Assembly: GCF_000317285.1 (NCBI RefSeq)
Contig: NZ_AJLN01000037.1
Location: 124,001-188,000 of the forward strand
Direction: 5' to 3'
Length of the DNA: 64,000 bases
Origin: Chlorogloeopsis fritschii PCC 6912
GTDB taxonomy: Bacteria; Cyanobacteriota; Cyanobacteriia; Cyanobacteriales; Nostocaceae
Shown: positions 1 to 9,269 of the stretch, piece by piece
Position numbering within the stretch: position 1 is the stretch's first letter
Layout: each line of letters starts with the position of its first letter
Notes under the pieces: model-generated
The model's input: only the letters and a program-made list of their open reading frames with translations
Told to the model about the DNA's origin: nothing
Database searches by the model: none
Made by a program: the position numbers and the translations under genes

Positions 1-909
1 GGAGACAGCAGGTGTTTTGCTGAAACACATATAGGCGACAATCGAGTTGTCGGTGTCAACTCCGCCTGTCAGCATCATGTCGGCTCGATACTCAACTAGT
101 TCGCTGATTGACATTGCCAGTGCTCCTAAGGAACTGGCACAGGCGGCATCCACTACACAGTTCATTCCTCCTAAATCTAGACGATTGGCAATTCGTCCAG
201 CAACTATGTTGGCAAGCATACCGGGAAAAGCATTTTCTTCCCACCGCACATATGCACTTTTGATTTTCTCGATAATTTTTTGTGTATCCTCATCAGATAA
301 ACCACTACTTTTGAGGGCTTTTTCCCAGATCGGATACTCTAGTCTAGTAGCCAATGGCATTGCTAGCTGTCTTGCCAGGGCTACACCCAAAATCACTCCA
401 GTACGCTCTCGATTAAACTGGCTTTTTTCACCGTAGCCCGCATCTTCCATTGCTGCTTTAGCAACAACTAAACCTAGCAATTGCGAAACATCTGTAACTT
501 CCAGAACATTGGGAGGAAGCCCAAACTCCATCGGATTAAATTCGATTTCGGGGATGAATCCACCGCGTTTGCAATAAGTTTTGTCAGGTGCTTTAGGATT
601 GGGATCGTAGTAATCATCAATGCTCCAGCGCGATGGAGGAACATCGGTAATACAATCAACTTTGCGAATAATTTTTTCCCAATATTCTTGTAAATTTTTA
701 GATTCTGGGAAGATAGAAGCCATTCCAACAATGGCAACGGGAGTATGTTGCAGTCGTCTATTAATTTTTTTAGTTTCTGTCGCTTGCGCGGACATCGCTT
801 GTGCGGACATATTTTTTTTCACCTTTATAAGCTTGTGCAAGGCTTTTTCACAATTGCTTACTTCGTCTTGCAACTGTGCCAAGGTAGCTTCAATCCAAGA
901 AGCAGTCAT
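1..909 (-). CDS. HglE/PfaA-type polyketide synthase, ketosynthase N-terminal part (partial)
   Basis: The minus frame is open from an ATG at 909 to the window edge (303 codons, 3' end missing). A short, polar N-terminal leader of about 55 residues precedes a ketosynthase domain that starts near the VAIVGMASIFPE motif. The active-site Cys is in DAACASS at about residue 257. The stretch with ITDVPPSRW and CKRGGFIPEIEF is typical of the PUFA-synthase/HglE group, which makes long-chain acyl or polyketide chains, including the aglycone of heterocyst glycolipids. The genes across the divergent intergenic region include devBCA, the exporter family for these glycolipids, so a glycolipid synthase role is the best inference. 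The acyltransferase and ACP domains would lie outside the window. HglE versus another PfaA-like synthase cannot be decided here. Confidence 0.88.
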   Translation of the reverse strand, partial: MTASWIEATLAQLQDEVSNCEKALHKLIKVKKNMSAQAMSAQATETKKINRRLQHTPVAIVGMASIFPESKNLQEYWEKIIRKVDCITDVPPSRWSIDDYYDPNPKAPDKTYCKRGGFIPEIEFNPMEFGLPPNVLEVTDVSQLLGLVVAKAAMEDAGYGEKSQFNRERTGVILGVALARQLAMPLATRLEYPIWEKALKSSGLSDEDTQKIIEKIKSAYVRWEENAFPGMLANIVAGRIANRLDLGGMNCVVDAACASSLGALAMSISELVEYRADMMLTGGVDTDNSIVAYMCFSKTPAVS

Positions 910-1436
910 GACTCGATCTGATTATTTTTGTGAAATGTCGGGAGTTACCAAATTTTCTCCCTTTGTGCAAACAAAATTGAAATTGTAGTTAGTGAAGAAA
1001 CACTTTTTTTTACAGAACAATACAATTGAGTATTTCTCCAAGGCAGCTAAATTAGTTATTAAGCAGCTTTAGCTGGGAATAGCTTCATCGAGAAAAAATA
1101 ATTAGACTCTTTGTATTTAGACTAATTGCATTCCTTACTTTCGCTGCTTATTTTATGACTGGTTAATTCCTGATTACAACTCATATGCAACTCTGACGCA
1201 ACGTTGATTGAATAGATTTTAGAAAGTAAGTTCAAATCAAATTGATATGTCTACACCTGTCATGACTAGAGGATATCTATAAACAAAAACTTAATAGAGC
1301 TTAAGTATTGAGAGGATGAGCACTGATAATTAGTGGCTTGTTTGAGGCAGCAATATGCAAAAATCAAGCATATTAATGCTTTACTCTATTTTTACAGATA
1401 CTCTCTGATTTAAGAGTTAGACTTTGTACTACCAAC
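910..1436. other. Intergenic region upstream of the ketosynthase
   Basis: About 530 bp of AT-rich sequence without a supported ORF. It should contain the promoter of the minus-strand ketosynthase gene. I found no clear NtcA box, hairpin or RNA gene by eye. Confidence 0.5.
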
Positions 1437-1721
1437 TTAGTCAGGATTTGATTCTGAATTAGTATCATCTTCTCTAGTCCTCGATTTAGTCTGGAGATTA
1501 GCAGCTTCTAAGAGCTGCTTTTCAAATTCACTAATACTAATTCCAAGTTCAGAAGCTGATTTGGCTTTCCATTCTTCAAGTTCAGAATCGTGCTGATTGA
1601 GCCATTCATGTACGGCAAGGCGTGCCATCTCAGCTTTACGTACTGTTTGGCGGGCTGCATGAAAAATTAGCCGTTGGTTATCAAAATTTGGCAATGAGAG
1701 CATGAATCGCTGTAGCTTCAT
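1437..1721 (-). CDS. Small conserved-looking hypothetical protein (94 aa)
   Basis: I do not recognise the family. The product is 94 residues, mostly helical in character, rich in charged residues (an HxSELEEWKAKSASELGIS stretch in the middle) and ends in a polar acidic tail. It has no membrane segment or signal peptide. The ATG at 1721 is the only sensible start. It is transcribed in the same direction as the ketosynthase but is separated from it by more than 500 bp, so it is probably its own unit. It could be a small regulator or mobile-element remnant. Coding status rests on the open frame and normal amino-acid composition only. Confidence 0.5.
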   Translation of the reverse strand: MKLQRFMLSLPNFDNQRLIFHAARQTVRKAEMARLAVHEWLNQHDSELEEWKAKSASELGISISEFEKQLLEAANLQTKSRTREDDTNSESNPD

Positions 1722-2692
1722 TATTCTGTAGTATGCAAAATTTTCTATAGTGTGTAAACGTTTGTACTTATATCACTTATTTTCATCATACCCATAAGTA
1801 TGCTTACCAAAGTTGCATACAAATTGCACCTCTTCTGTTTGTATACTTATCCTAGCTTTAGTTCTCTCCGTGTTTTAGAACGATCGGGAAATTCTTGAAA
1901 AGAGTTTTTCAATTAGGAGTTTAACTTAATTTAAATTTCTGGACAGATATTCTAAATATCGTCTGATGGATTTGTTTCGATGAAGGTATAAGAATTGAGA
2001 CTATTATTCTTTTGTAAAATTATAAAGTTGAATCACTACTCAATCTATTCAGTTTTACCATCTGTCAAAAAGTAGATATTTGTAATTTTTTATCGACCTA
2101 TAAGGTCTTATAAGGCTCTTATAACGCTCTTATAATGCTCTTATAATGCTTGGGTATAAGGAATAGCGGTTATCAATTGAGTGCAATACAGTTTTTTTAT
2201 AGAGATGCATCTATGTGGTGCTTTGGACTTGCGGTTATCTTCTATATCATTAAGAATTTACATTTTTGCTGTTATTATTAATTTTAGAACAAGAAGATTC
2301 AAATATCTGCAATAAGATAGATGAGAAAATTACATTGTCAATTAAAAGTAAGGATGTTGTGATTTTAATAACAAAATTTTTCTACAACAGATTGTTTAAT
2401 AATTAAATTTGAAATTCGATTTCTATTTAGATTTAATATGTTGCATATCAGTTGCAAATGAGTATCACTCAGACTATGGTAGATGGTTAGATAAAAATGA
2501 ATAAACAAGTGAATAAAAATGGTACTTCGTAGCCCTTGAGTAGCAAAGTAGAGGTCAGAAGAATGTAAACATAATTTCACTTTATATCATTCATCAAAAC
2601 TTCTTATAGCTTCATCAAGAATTATAATTACACCTTGTCGCATTCCGCTTTCACCCAATTAAATTTCCATGAAAATAAACGGAGTTGCTGGC
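1722..2692. other. Long AT-rich intergenic region
   Basis: About 970 bp with no supported gene; a 71-codon minus ORF at 2365-2580 has a hydrophobic, low-complexity product and was not accepted. The only clear structure is the 11-bp tandem repeat at 2099-2150. The region separates two divergently transcribed small genes and probably carries both promoters. Confidence 0.5.
2099..2150. repeat. 11-bp tandem repeat, TATAANGCTCT, about 4.8 copies
   Basis: Units begin at 2099 (10 bp), 2109, 2120, 2131 and 2142 (partial). The consensus is TATAANGCTCT, varying at one base and with CTCT shortened in the first unit. The 11-bp period is close to one helical turn, so the TATAA elements would lie on one face of the DNA. 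It could be an operator/iteron-like site or simple slippage. Confidence 0.8.
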
Positions 2693-3007
2693 ATGAGACT
2701 ATCTGATTTAGATCCACTCATACCGCTATCTAATTTAAGAGAAGAGCTCCTCAAGTTACCAAAAGGCTACTGCTTTTATGAACAAGAACTAATAGATTTT
2801 TTATCACGACGACGGTGGCCTGAAAACAATCGCCGTATTGACAGAACGACTTTTTGGAGGTGGAGAAACGACAACGGTATTGAGCATCAAAAAGTATTTA
2901 GCCGATTAGATCTCTTAAAACTTTGCCAAATCTGCGACCATTATCGAATCGATGGAACTCGTAGTGAATACTTAGACATTGTGAAGAGAAAAAAAGAGGT
3001 ATCCTAA
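2693..3007 (+). CDS. Small hypothetical protein, possible DNA-binding protein (104 aa)
   Basis: I do not recognise the family. The product has a basic, aromatic stretch (RRRWPENNRRIDRTTFWRW) followed by a helical C-terminal half (VFSRLDLLKLCQICDHYRIDG), which resembles a small helix-turn-helix or MerR-like fold, but no signature is complete. The start at 2693 is preferred over an in-frame ATG at 2669 because GGAG lies 8 bases upstream. It sits 250 bp before devB in the same direction and could regulate the exporter. That role is inferred from position only. Confidence 0.6.
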   Translation: MRLSDLDPLIPLSNLREELLKLPKGYCFYEQELIDFLSRRRWPENNRRIDRTTFWRWRNDNGIEHQKVFSRLDLLKLCQICDHYRIDGTRSEYLDIVKRKKEVS

Positions 3008-3256
3008 ATTAGTAGAGAAGCATATCTTTGAAGGCAGAAATTACGAAATGGCTCCCACTAGTACAGAGTGATGGATATTTTTGCTAGAATCCATCCTCTG
3101 ATACTTCCAAAAATTCAAAGTGGAAATTATCTGTAAATTCTATCCAGTTTACTTTCTATATCCATGTGGTGTAGAGCGGAGCTATTACCATTTGTCTCTC
3201 TCTAATTAACAAAATAATTGAGAGAAGGCAGTATCAATTATTGGGAAAATATAATT

Positions 3257-4501
3257 ATGGTGCATAAAGAAAGGCAACCAATAACGATTCCCGCAAATCG
3301 GCTGCCTATACTTTTAGCGATCGCTATGGCTGTAGGTATCGGTACAGTTTCTCTCTATGGCCTTTTCAGATTTTTGCCTAAGTCGGTAGACAACACTTCA
3401 GATACCCCAGTTACTTCTCCTGCCATCACTGCTGTTGCTGCACTTGGGCGTTTAGAACCTCAAGGAGAAGTGATTAGTCTGTCTGCTCCCAATTCTCAAG
3501 GTGGTGTCCGAGTTGCACGACTTTTGGTTGAGAAAGGAAACAAGGTGCGTAAGGGGCAACCAGTTGCGCTACTTGATACTTTCTATGTTCGTCTTGCAGC
3601 CCTAGAGCAGGCTAAAAAACAAGTTCAAGTTGCTCAAGCTAGCCTCAATCAGGTGAAGGCAGGGGCGAAAGCAGGAGACATCTATGCACAAAAGGCGACA
3701 ATTGCTCGTTTGGAAGCTCAGTTAGCTGGAGAAATATCTGCCCAAAGTGCAACCATAGCTCGCTTAGAAGCAGAATTGCGTAATGCCCAAAGCGAGAATC
3801 GGCGTTATCAGATGTTGTACCAACAAGGAGCGATTTCAGCTTCTGATGCAGATACTAGGCGTTTGCGGATGGAAACTATCCAAGAACAGCTTAATGAAGC
3901 AAAAGCTGTGAAAAACCGAACCACCGAAACTCTGCAAAAGCAGTTAGTTGAAGCTAGAGCCAGGCTGGCAAGTATTGCTGAAGTTCGTCCTACAGATGTG
4001 CAAGCAGCGCAAGCCGACGTTGAGAGTGCAAAAGCAGCAGTTGCACAGGCTCAGGCAGATCTCGATTTAAGTGTGGTGCGATCGCCTATTGATGGTCAAA
4101 TATTAAGAATTTATACTTGGCCTGGAGAGGTGATCGGCAATCAAGGAATTGCTCAGATCGGTCGTACAAATCAGATGTATGTGGTAGCAGAAGTCTATGA
4201 AGCCGACATCAAAAAAGTACATTTAGGTCAACTGGCAACTATTACTAGCGATGCCTTCTCAGGGAAAATCCAAGGAACAGTAGCAGATATAGGTTTACAA
4301 GTTACTCAACAAAATATTTTCAGCAACAATCCAGGAGCAGACACAGATAATAAAGTAGTTGAGGTCAAACTCCGTATTAATAATCCAGAAGATAATGAGC
4401 GAGTTGCAGGGCTTACCAACTTACAAGTAGAAGTACTGATTCATCTTGAGCAGCCTCAGCAACATAACAGAAGTCAGAAGCCAGGAGACAATAGGCAGTA
4501 G
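3257..4501 (+). CDS. devB: DevB-type HlyD-family membrane fusion protein
   Basis: This is the periplasmic adaptor of a DevBCA-type ABC exporter, linking the inner-membrane complex to a TolC-like outer-membrane channel. In heterocyst-forming cyanobacteria this exporter secretes glycolipids. The 414-residue product has one N-terminal membrane anchor (about residues 15-37), a biotinyl-lipoyl-like strand pair (GGVRVARLLVEKGNKVRKGQPVALLD and VVRSPIDGQILRI), a long Ala/Gln/Glu-rich coiled-coil hairpin between them, and a C-terminal beta-barrel. The ATG at 3257 was chosen; a TTG at 3218 would add 13 residues before the anchor. devC and devA follow on the same strand after a 378-bp gap, so the three genes may or may not share one transcript. 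Confidence 0.92.
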   Translation: MVHKERQPITIPANRLPILLAIAMAVGIGTVSLYGLFRFLPKSVDNTSDTPVTSPAITAVAALGRLEPQGEVISLSAPNSQGGVRVARLLVEKGNKVRKGQPVALLDTFYVRLAALEQAKKQVQVAQASLNQVKAGAKAGDIYAQKATIARLEAQLAGEISAQSATIARLEAELRNAQSENRRYQMLYQQGAISASDADTRRLRMETIQEQLNEAKAVKNRTTETLQKQLVEARARLASIAEVRPTDVQAAQADVESAKAAVAQAQADLDLSVVRSPIDGQILRIYTWPGEVIGNQGIAQIGRTNQMYVVAEVYEADIKKVHLGQLATITSDAFSGKIQGTVADIGLQVTQQNIFSNNPGADTDNKVVEVKLRINNPEDNERVAGLTNLQVEVLIHLEQPQQHNRSQKPGDNRQ

Positions 4502-4879
4502 GCAGAAGCCAGTCCCTATGAACTTCGTACACCACCAACTATGAAAGAGGATTCTTTCCCCTACACCCTTGCACCCTCATACCCATTTCCAAGACAGTCC
4601 CGATGGGAATTGTTTCATCGCCAAGAATGAAAGTGGAATTCTTACTGTTCCTTGTTCCCGACTTTCAACTCAGCCATTCACGCCCGGTTTTGGCACAAAC
4701 CTTGCCATGAAAATCTTACCCCTTCTGCCATTTGACTCCTGCCCTCTGCCTTATTTTCAAGCTAGAAGGGAAATCGCTATATTTCTTCCCTGTTCCCTTG
4801 TCTGACTCGATAATTTATTTTGCACGACTACTTAATACCCAGAGATTGAGAATGCAATCTCAGTTTTGAGGTTAAAAAA
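4502..4879. other. Repeat-like filler between devB and devC
   Basis: A 378-bp gap with C- and CT-rich filler. A 78-codon ORF here has a Pro/Cys-rich product without domain features and is rejected. The part at about 4514-4577 (ATGAAAGAGG followed by CCTACACCC-type pyrimidine tracts) resembles a stretch at about 20043-20120, so it is a dispersed repeat. Confidence 0.5.
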
Positions 4880-6052
4880 ATGACTATAAAGATACCAGTA
4901 GCTTGGCTACAACTAGCTCGCCAAAGAATTCGCTTTCTAGTGGCTTTAGCTGGTATTGCTTTTGTCGCTGTTTTGATGTTCATGCAAATTGGCTTTCAAG
5001 ATGCTCTTTATGCAAGTGCCACACAAGTGCAAAAAAACCTAAAAGGGGACTTATTTTTAATCAGTTCCCAATATAAATCTTTGACTTCTAATCAAAGCTT
5101 TCCGCGGATTCGCTTATATCAAGCATTAGGTTTTGATGATGTAGAATCAGTCAATTCTTTATACGTTCAATTTGCTAAACTCAAAAACCCGGTTAATGGT
5201 CGTAAATTTCCAATTTATGTGCTTGGTTTTGACCCGTCAAGATCTATTTTTAACTTGCCAGAAGTGAATGAAAATCTAAATCTTCTCAGACGTCCTAACG
5301 TAGTTTTATTTGACAGTGCTGCGCGACCAGAATTTGGCCCAATTGCGGAAAAATTTGCGCAACAAGAACCCGTTAGTGTGGAAATATTTGGATACAATTC
5401 GATAATTGGTTATAAAGTTAAAGTCGCTGGTTTATTCAAGCTTGGGCCTTCCTTTGGTGTTGATGGCAATTTAATGATTAGTTACTCAACGCTCATGAGG
5501 CTATTTCAAGATCGTTCTGCTGGTTATATAGATATAGGCATACTTACTCTCAAACCTGGTGCCGATCGCCAAAAAGTTTTAACAATGCTATCAGCACACT
5601 TACCCAAGGATGTAAGGGTTTTGACACGTGAAGGCTTTATTGATTTTGAAAGAAATTATTGGAGTGTCAGAACACCAATTGGATTTATCTTTAATTTGAT
5701 GGTAATTATGGGTTTTGTAGTTGGAGTAGTGGTTGTATATCAAATACTTTATAGTAATATATCCAGCCACTTAGCTGAATATGCAACATTAAAAGCGATG
5801 GGATTTAAAAATAAATACTTACTAGGTATTGTTTTTCAACAAGCCTTTATTTTGGCAATCTTAGGTTACATTCCTGGTATAGCTATATCTACAATTCTCT
5901 ATAATATGGCAAAAAATGCTACTAAGTTACCAGTTTTGATGAGCTATGATAAGGCATTAATAGTATTAATTTCCACACTATTGATGTGCTTAACTTCTGC
6001 ATTTTTATCAACTAATAAACTACGGGTAGTAGACCCAGCTGATATTTTCTAG
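4880..6052 (+). CDS. devC: DevC-type ABC transporter permease
   Basis: Inner-membrane permease of the MacB/FtsX-like DevC family, 390 residues, the usual length of DevC. The N-terminal helix (about residues 15-38, IRFLVALAGIAFVAVLMFMQIGF) is followed by a large periplasmic domain and three C-terminal membrane segments (about 272-295, 320-345, 355-375), ending with the typical VVDPADIF tail. GAGG lies 8 bases before the ATG. devA begins 25 bp downstream, so devC and devA are almost certainly co-transcribed. Confidence 0.93.
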   Translation: MTIKIPVAWLQLARQRIRFLVALAGIAFVAVLMFMQIGFQDALYASATQVQKNLKGDLFLISSQYKSLTSNQSFPRIRLYQALGFDDVESVNSLYVQFAKLKNPVNGRKFPIYVLGFDPSRSIFNLPEVNENLNLLRRPNVVLFDSAARPEFGPIAEKFAQQEPVSVEIFGYNSIIGYKVKVAGLFKLGPSFGVDGNLMISYSTLMRLFQDRSAGYIDIGILTLKPGADRQKVLTMLSAHLPKDVRVLTREGFIDFERNYWSVRTPIGFIFNLMVIMGFVVGVVVVYQILYSNISSHLAEYATLKAMGFKNKYLLGIVFQQAFILAILGYIPGIAISTILYNMAKNATKLPVLMSYDKALIVLISTLLMCLTSAFLSTNKLRVVDPADIF

Positions 6053-6077
6053 TTTAATTAAATGAATTACGAAATCC

Positions 6078-6776
6078 ATGTTTCAACAAGAAGTTGTTGT
6101 TTCTGTTAGAAATATCAATCACTACTTTGGTCAAAACTCATTACGAAACCAGATTTTATTTGACATTAATTTAGTCATAAAATCTGGAGAAATTGTGATT
6201 TTATCGGGGCCATCAGGTTCGGGAAAAACAACTTTACTAACTTTGATTGGCGGTTTGCGTTCTGTTCAAGAAGGAAGCCTGAAATTTTTGGATTGGGAAT
6301 TACATGGGGCAAGTAATGAAAGATTAGTGCAAGTTCGCCGCAACATTGGCTATATTTTTCAGGCTCATAACTTGCTGGATTTTTTAACAGCTCGACAGAA
6401 TGTACAAATGTCCCTTGAACTCCACCAACATATTTCCTATCAAGAAGCTCGCTACAAATCAGAAGCGATGCTCAATGCTGTTAAGTTGGGGCATCGAATT
6501 AATTACTACCCTACAGAGCTATCGGGAGGGCAAAAACAACGGGTAGCCATTGCCCGTGCTTTGGTGAGTCAGCCCAAATTAGTTTTGGCAGATGAACCTA
6601 CTGCTGCCTTAGATAGTAAATCTGGTCGAGATGTTGTAGAAATCATGCAGCAACTGGCAAAGGAGCAACAATGTGCTATTTTGTTGGTAACTCATGATAA
6701 CCGAGTTTTAGATATAGCAGATCGAATCATTCACATCGAAGATGGTCGGCTGATTAAAGAAGAGTATTTTAACTGA
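6078..6776 (+). CDS. devA: DevA-type ABC transporter ATP-binding protein
   Basis: ATPase of the DevBCA exporter, 232 residues. It shows the Walker A motif GPSGSGKTT (about residues 43-51), the Q-loop region IGYIFQAHNLL, the ABC signature LSGGQKQR, Walker B LVLADEP and the switch His in LLVTHD. It belongs to the LolD/MacB-like group that pairs with DevC. The gene is 25 bp after devC. Its last 8 bases overlap the 3' end of the convergent transporter pseudogene, so there is no room for a conventional terminator between the two. Confidence 0.93.
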   Translation: MFQQEVVVSVRNINHYFGQNSLRNQILFDINLVIKSGEIVILSGPSGSGKTTLLTLIGGLRSVQEGSLKFLDWELHGASNERLVQVRRNIGYIFQAHNLLDFLTARQNVQMSLELHQHISYQEARYKSEAMLNAVKLGHRINYYPTELSGGQKQRVAIARALVSQPKLVLADEPTAALDSKSGRDVVEIMQQLAKEQQCAILLVTHDNRVLDIADRIIHIEDGRLIKEEYFN

Positions 6777-7804
6777 AGAGCAAAATCCACACAGGAAGCA
6801 TTAAGAGTAACAAGAGTGTAGAGAGGATGATACTGCTAGCAATTAAATCGCGATCCAGGTTATATTCCTCTGCCAAAATTAAACCAGCAAAAGCCGAAGG
6901 CATACCTGACATCAAAACCATTGCTAGACGCCGATCGCCTGATAATCCGAGTAAAAAGGTGGTAGCAATACCAACAAGTAAGGGAATGATACAAGCTTTG
7001 ATAATAGCAGGTACGAAGCCCAGTTTAATACTTTTCCATCCTTGTAGTTGGGCTAAACGGATACCAGTAAGCAGAAATGCTAAGGCAATGATAATGCTAA
7101 CAGAGTCTTGCAATCCTGATTCAATTACTTTTGGTAGTGGCACCCCAGAGGTGAGACATCCGAAAACAAAAGCCCAAACAGAAGGTACGGTTAATACCTC
7201 ACGCAGTTGCATCCACCAGCGATTTGAGGCTTTTTGGGAATGACTGAAGTAGCTGGCAACTACTACTCCTAAACCATAGGGGCCTGTGACATTATGGATG
7301 ATACTGTAAAGTACAGCCCAGCTCATCGCGTCAGAGTTAATTAAAAATGGGGCGATCGCTAAACCGACAAAACCAGTATTACCTAAAACAGCGGCAAGTA
7401 TAAAACTAACCTTGGGTTTGAGGGGAAAGAGCCTGGGAAGAGGACACGGGGAAGGGGAGACAAGGGGAGGGGGAGAGGAATTCTGAGCGTCTTATTGTCT
7501 CCGTGTTTAACTTCTGGGAAGGTAAATTTTTCCATACCGATAAAATCAAAAATGCCACGAACAGGCCTAATACTAGTGTCCCCAAAGTTACTATTGGTGC
7601 TAGTAAGGGTAAGCTATTGCCATTGTTAAATTCACTGACTTGAGTTTGACGAGCTAGTGTAAAAAGTTCCAATGGTACACCAATCCAGTAAAGACCGCGA
7701 CCCAATAATCGGGGAAGCCAATTAGGCAGTAACCTACATATAAATAACCCCAAACTCGTCCATAGAATCAAGGGCATATAGGCATGAAACAGAGTTTCTG
7801 TCAT
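6769..7804 (-). pseudogene. AEC-family (auxin efflux carrier-like) transporter, interrupted by a frameshift
   Basis: Two adjacent minus frames together make one AEC-family permease. The first (7804-7406) starts with MTETLFHAYMPLILW and carries the N-terminal membrane segments, then runs into a low-complexity stretch (SPSPCLPFPV) and stops. The second frame is open from 7491 to 6769, contains VLGNTGFVGLAIAPF (the family's conserved GNTGF motif) and the C-terminal bundle. The break lies in G-rich filler at about 7430-7500 (on the plus strand, runs of GGGGA). The usual family length is about 300 residues in one frame, so the simplest reading is insertion of intergenic-type repeat DNA followed by loss of function. 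Two separate polypeptides that assemble, or a sequencing error in the G-run, are alternatives. Confidence 0.8.
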
Positions 7805-8231
7805 GGTTATGAACTAGGAGGGATTAGGGACTAGGGACTGGGGATTGGGACTAAGAACCTAGTACCCAATTCCCGATACATAACTCTAGAGATGGTCATA
7901 AATAATACTCAGGATTGAGGCGAAATAGGGACACACTTGACTTTGACTGATTTACACTAATTAACAATAAAAATTTTAAAGCTTTGTTGACGATTTTGCG
8001 ATTAAAATTGCCCTTGTTGGTTGCTGTTGGCTGGGAATGAGAAGAAATTATTTTGTTTGCCAAGGATTTGTCAGCTAGGCTGATGCGATCGCAACTTCCG
8101 AACCTCGCACAATCAGACAATAATAAACATTTGCAAAAGCATAAGTAGGTACAGAAGCGATTGCGCTGATAATAAAACATAACTAACTGGCGATCGGTTC
8201 TACCAGCAAGAGTTATGGAAATGCAAGCATT
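7805..8231. other. Intergenic region with STRR-type repeat
   Basis: The first part (7813-7880) is a heptamer-type filler of GGGACTA/GGGATTG and its complement-like CCCAATTCCC. The rest is the divergent promoter region before the nitrilase-fold gene. A 115-codon minus ORF (7896-8243) overlaps that gene's start and has no recognisable features. Confidence 0.5.
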
Positions 8232-9269
8232 ATGAGAGATCACACCATCGACTCATACCGTGCCTTAGCCCTTCAAGTTAAGTGCCATGCAGTCAATCAG
8301 GCAAGCGATCGCCAACAAGCCCATTCTTTAATGCAAAATACTATCAACCGTTTGGGACAACAAATCGCTGCTAGTATAGCTTTCATTGGCTTCGACTGTC
8401 GTTTAATCGTCTTGCCCGAATACTTCTTGACTGGCTTTCCAATGGGAGAGTCAATTGCTGCTTGGGCAGAAAAAGCTTGCTTGGAAATGGCGGGGGCAGA
8501 GTACGATGCTCTCAGTAATATTGCTCAAAAACATAGTATTTTTATTGCTGGTAATGCTTATGAATTAGATCCCAACTTTCCGGGGTTGTACTTTCAGACT
8601 TGCTTTGTCATCAACCCATCAGGCACAGTAGTCTTGCGCTATCGGCGTTTAAATTCCATGTTTGCACCGACACCGCACGATGTTTGGGAGAAATATCTTG
8701 ACTGCTATGGGTTGGATGGTGTTTTTCCTGTAGCTAAGACGGAAATTGGTAACTTAGCAGCTTTAGCATCAGAAGAAATTTTATATCCAGAAGTGGCTCG
8801 GTGTTTAGCAATGCGCGGTGCCGAGATTTTTTTACATTCTACATCCGAAGTTTATGGCAAAGAGCGTGCGCCCAAAGAAGCTGCCAAAATCTGTCGAGCA
8901 GTGGAAAACATGGCATATGTAGTATCAGTTAACACTGCTGGCATCGCCAATGTCTCTATTCCAGAAGCTTCCACCGATGGTGGTTCTAAAATCATCGATC
9001 ATCGCGGATTAGTTTTAGCAGAAACAGGTGCAGGGGAAAGTATGGCAGCTTTTGCAGAAATTGATTTGGCTGCCTTACGACGCGATCGCCGCCGCCCAGG
9101 ATTGCATAATTTACTCTCTCGCCAGCGATTAGAACTATATGCCCAGAGCTACAGTCAGTCACACTTTTACCCTGCAAACACCATGCTCAATCAACAAGTA
9201 GATCGCAAACACTTTATCCAAACTCAGCAACTAACCATCGAGCGTTTAGCCCAATTGGGGATTATTTGA
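8232..9269 (+). CDS. Nitrilase-superfamily protein with substituted catalytic residues
   Basis: The 345-residue product has the carbon-nitrogen hydrolase fold: VLPEYF carries the catalytic-type Glu63, and the region around EEILYPEVARCLAMRGAEI is typical. Active members use a Glu-Lys-Cys triad to hydrolyse amides or nitriles. Here the Lys motif reads YRRLN, putting Arg139 at the Lys position, and the nucleophile motif reads LAALASEEILYPE, putting Ser180 (codon TCA) where Cys lies six residues before the Pro. The protein may therefore be inactive, use Ser, or have a binding or regulatory role. An aldehyde dehydrogenase gene follows on the same strand after about 100 bp of repeat. Fold assignment is firm; activity is not. 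Confidence 0.85.
   Translation: MRDHTIDSYRALALQVKCHAVNQASDRQQAHSLMQNTINRLGQQIAASIAFIGFDCRLIVLPEYFLTGFPMGESIAAWAEKACLEMAGAEYDALSNIAQKHSIFIAGNAYELDPNFPGLYFQTCFVINPSGTVVLRYRRLNSMFAPTPHDVWEKYLDCYGLDGVFPVAKTEIGNLAALASEEILYPEVARCLAMRGAEIFLHSTSEVYGKERAPKEAAKICRAVENMAYVVSVNTAGIANVSIPEASTDGGSKIIDHRGLVLAETGAGESMAAFAEIDLAALRRDRRRPGLHNLLSRQRLELYAQSYSQSHFYPANTMLNQQVDRKHFIQTQQLTIERLAQLGII

Noticed and set aside
1-436. 129-codon plus ORF at the left edge
   Set aside because: It is the shadow of the minus-strand ketosynthase, whose motifs are clear.
2365-2580. 71-codon minus ORF
   Set aside because: Low-complexity product in AT-rich DNA, with no ribosome binding site and no recognisable motif.
4569-4805. 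78-codon plus ORF between devB and devC
   Set aside because: The product is Pro/Cys-rich filler translation without domain features and the DNA matches a dispersed repeat.
7896-8243. 115-codon minus ORF
   Set aside because: It overlaps the start of the nitrilase-fold gene and its Cys-rich product resembles no family.
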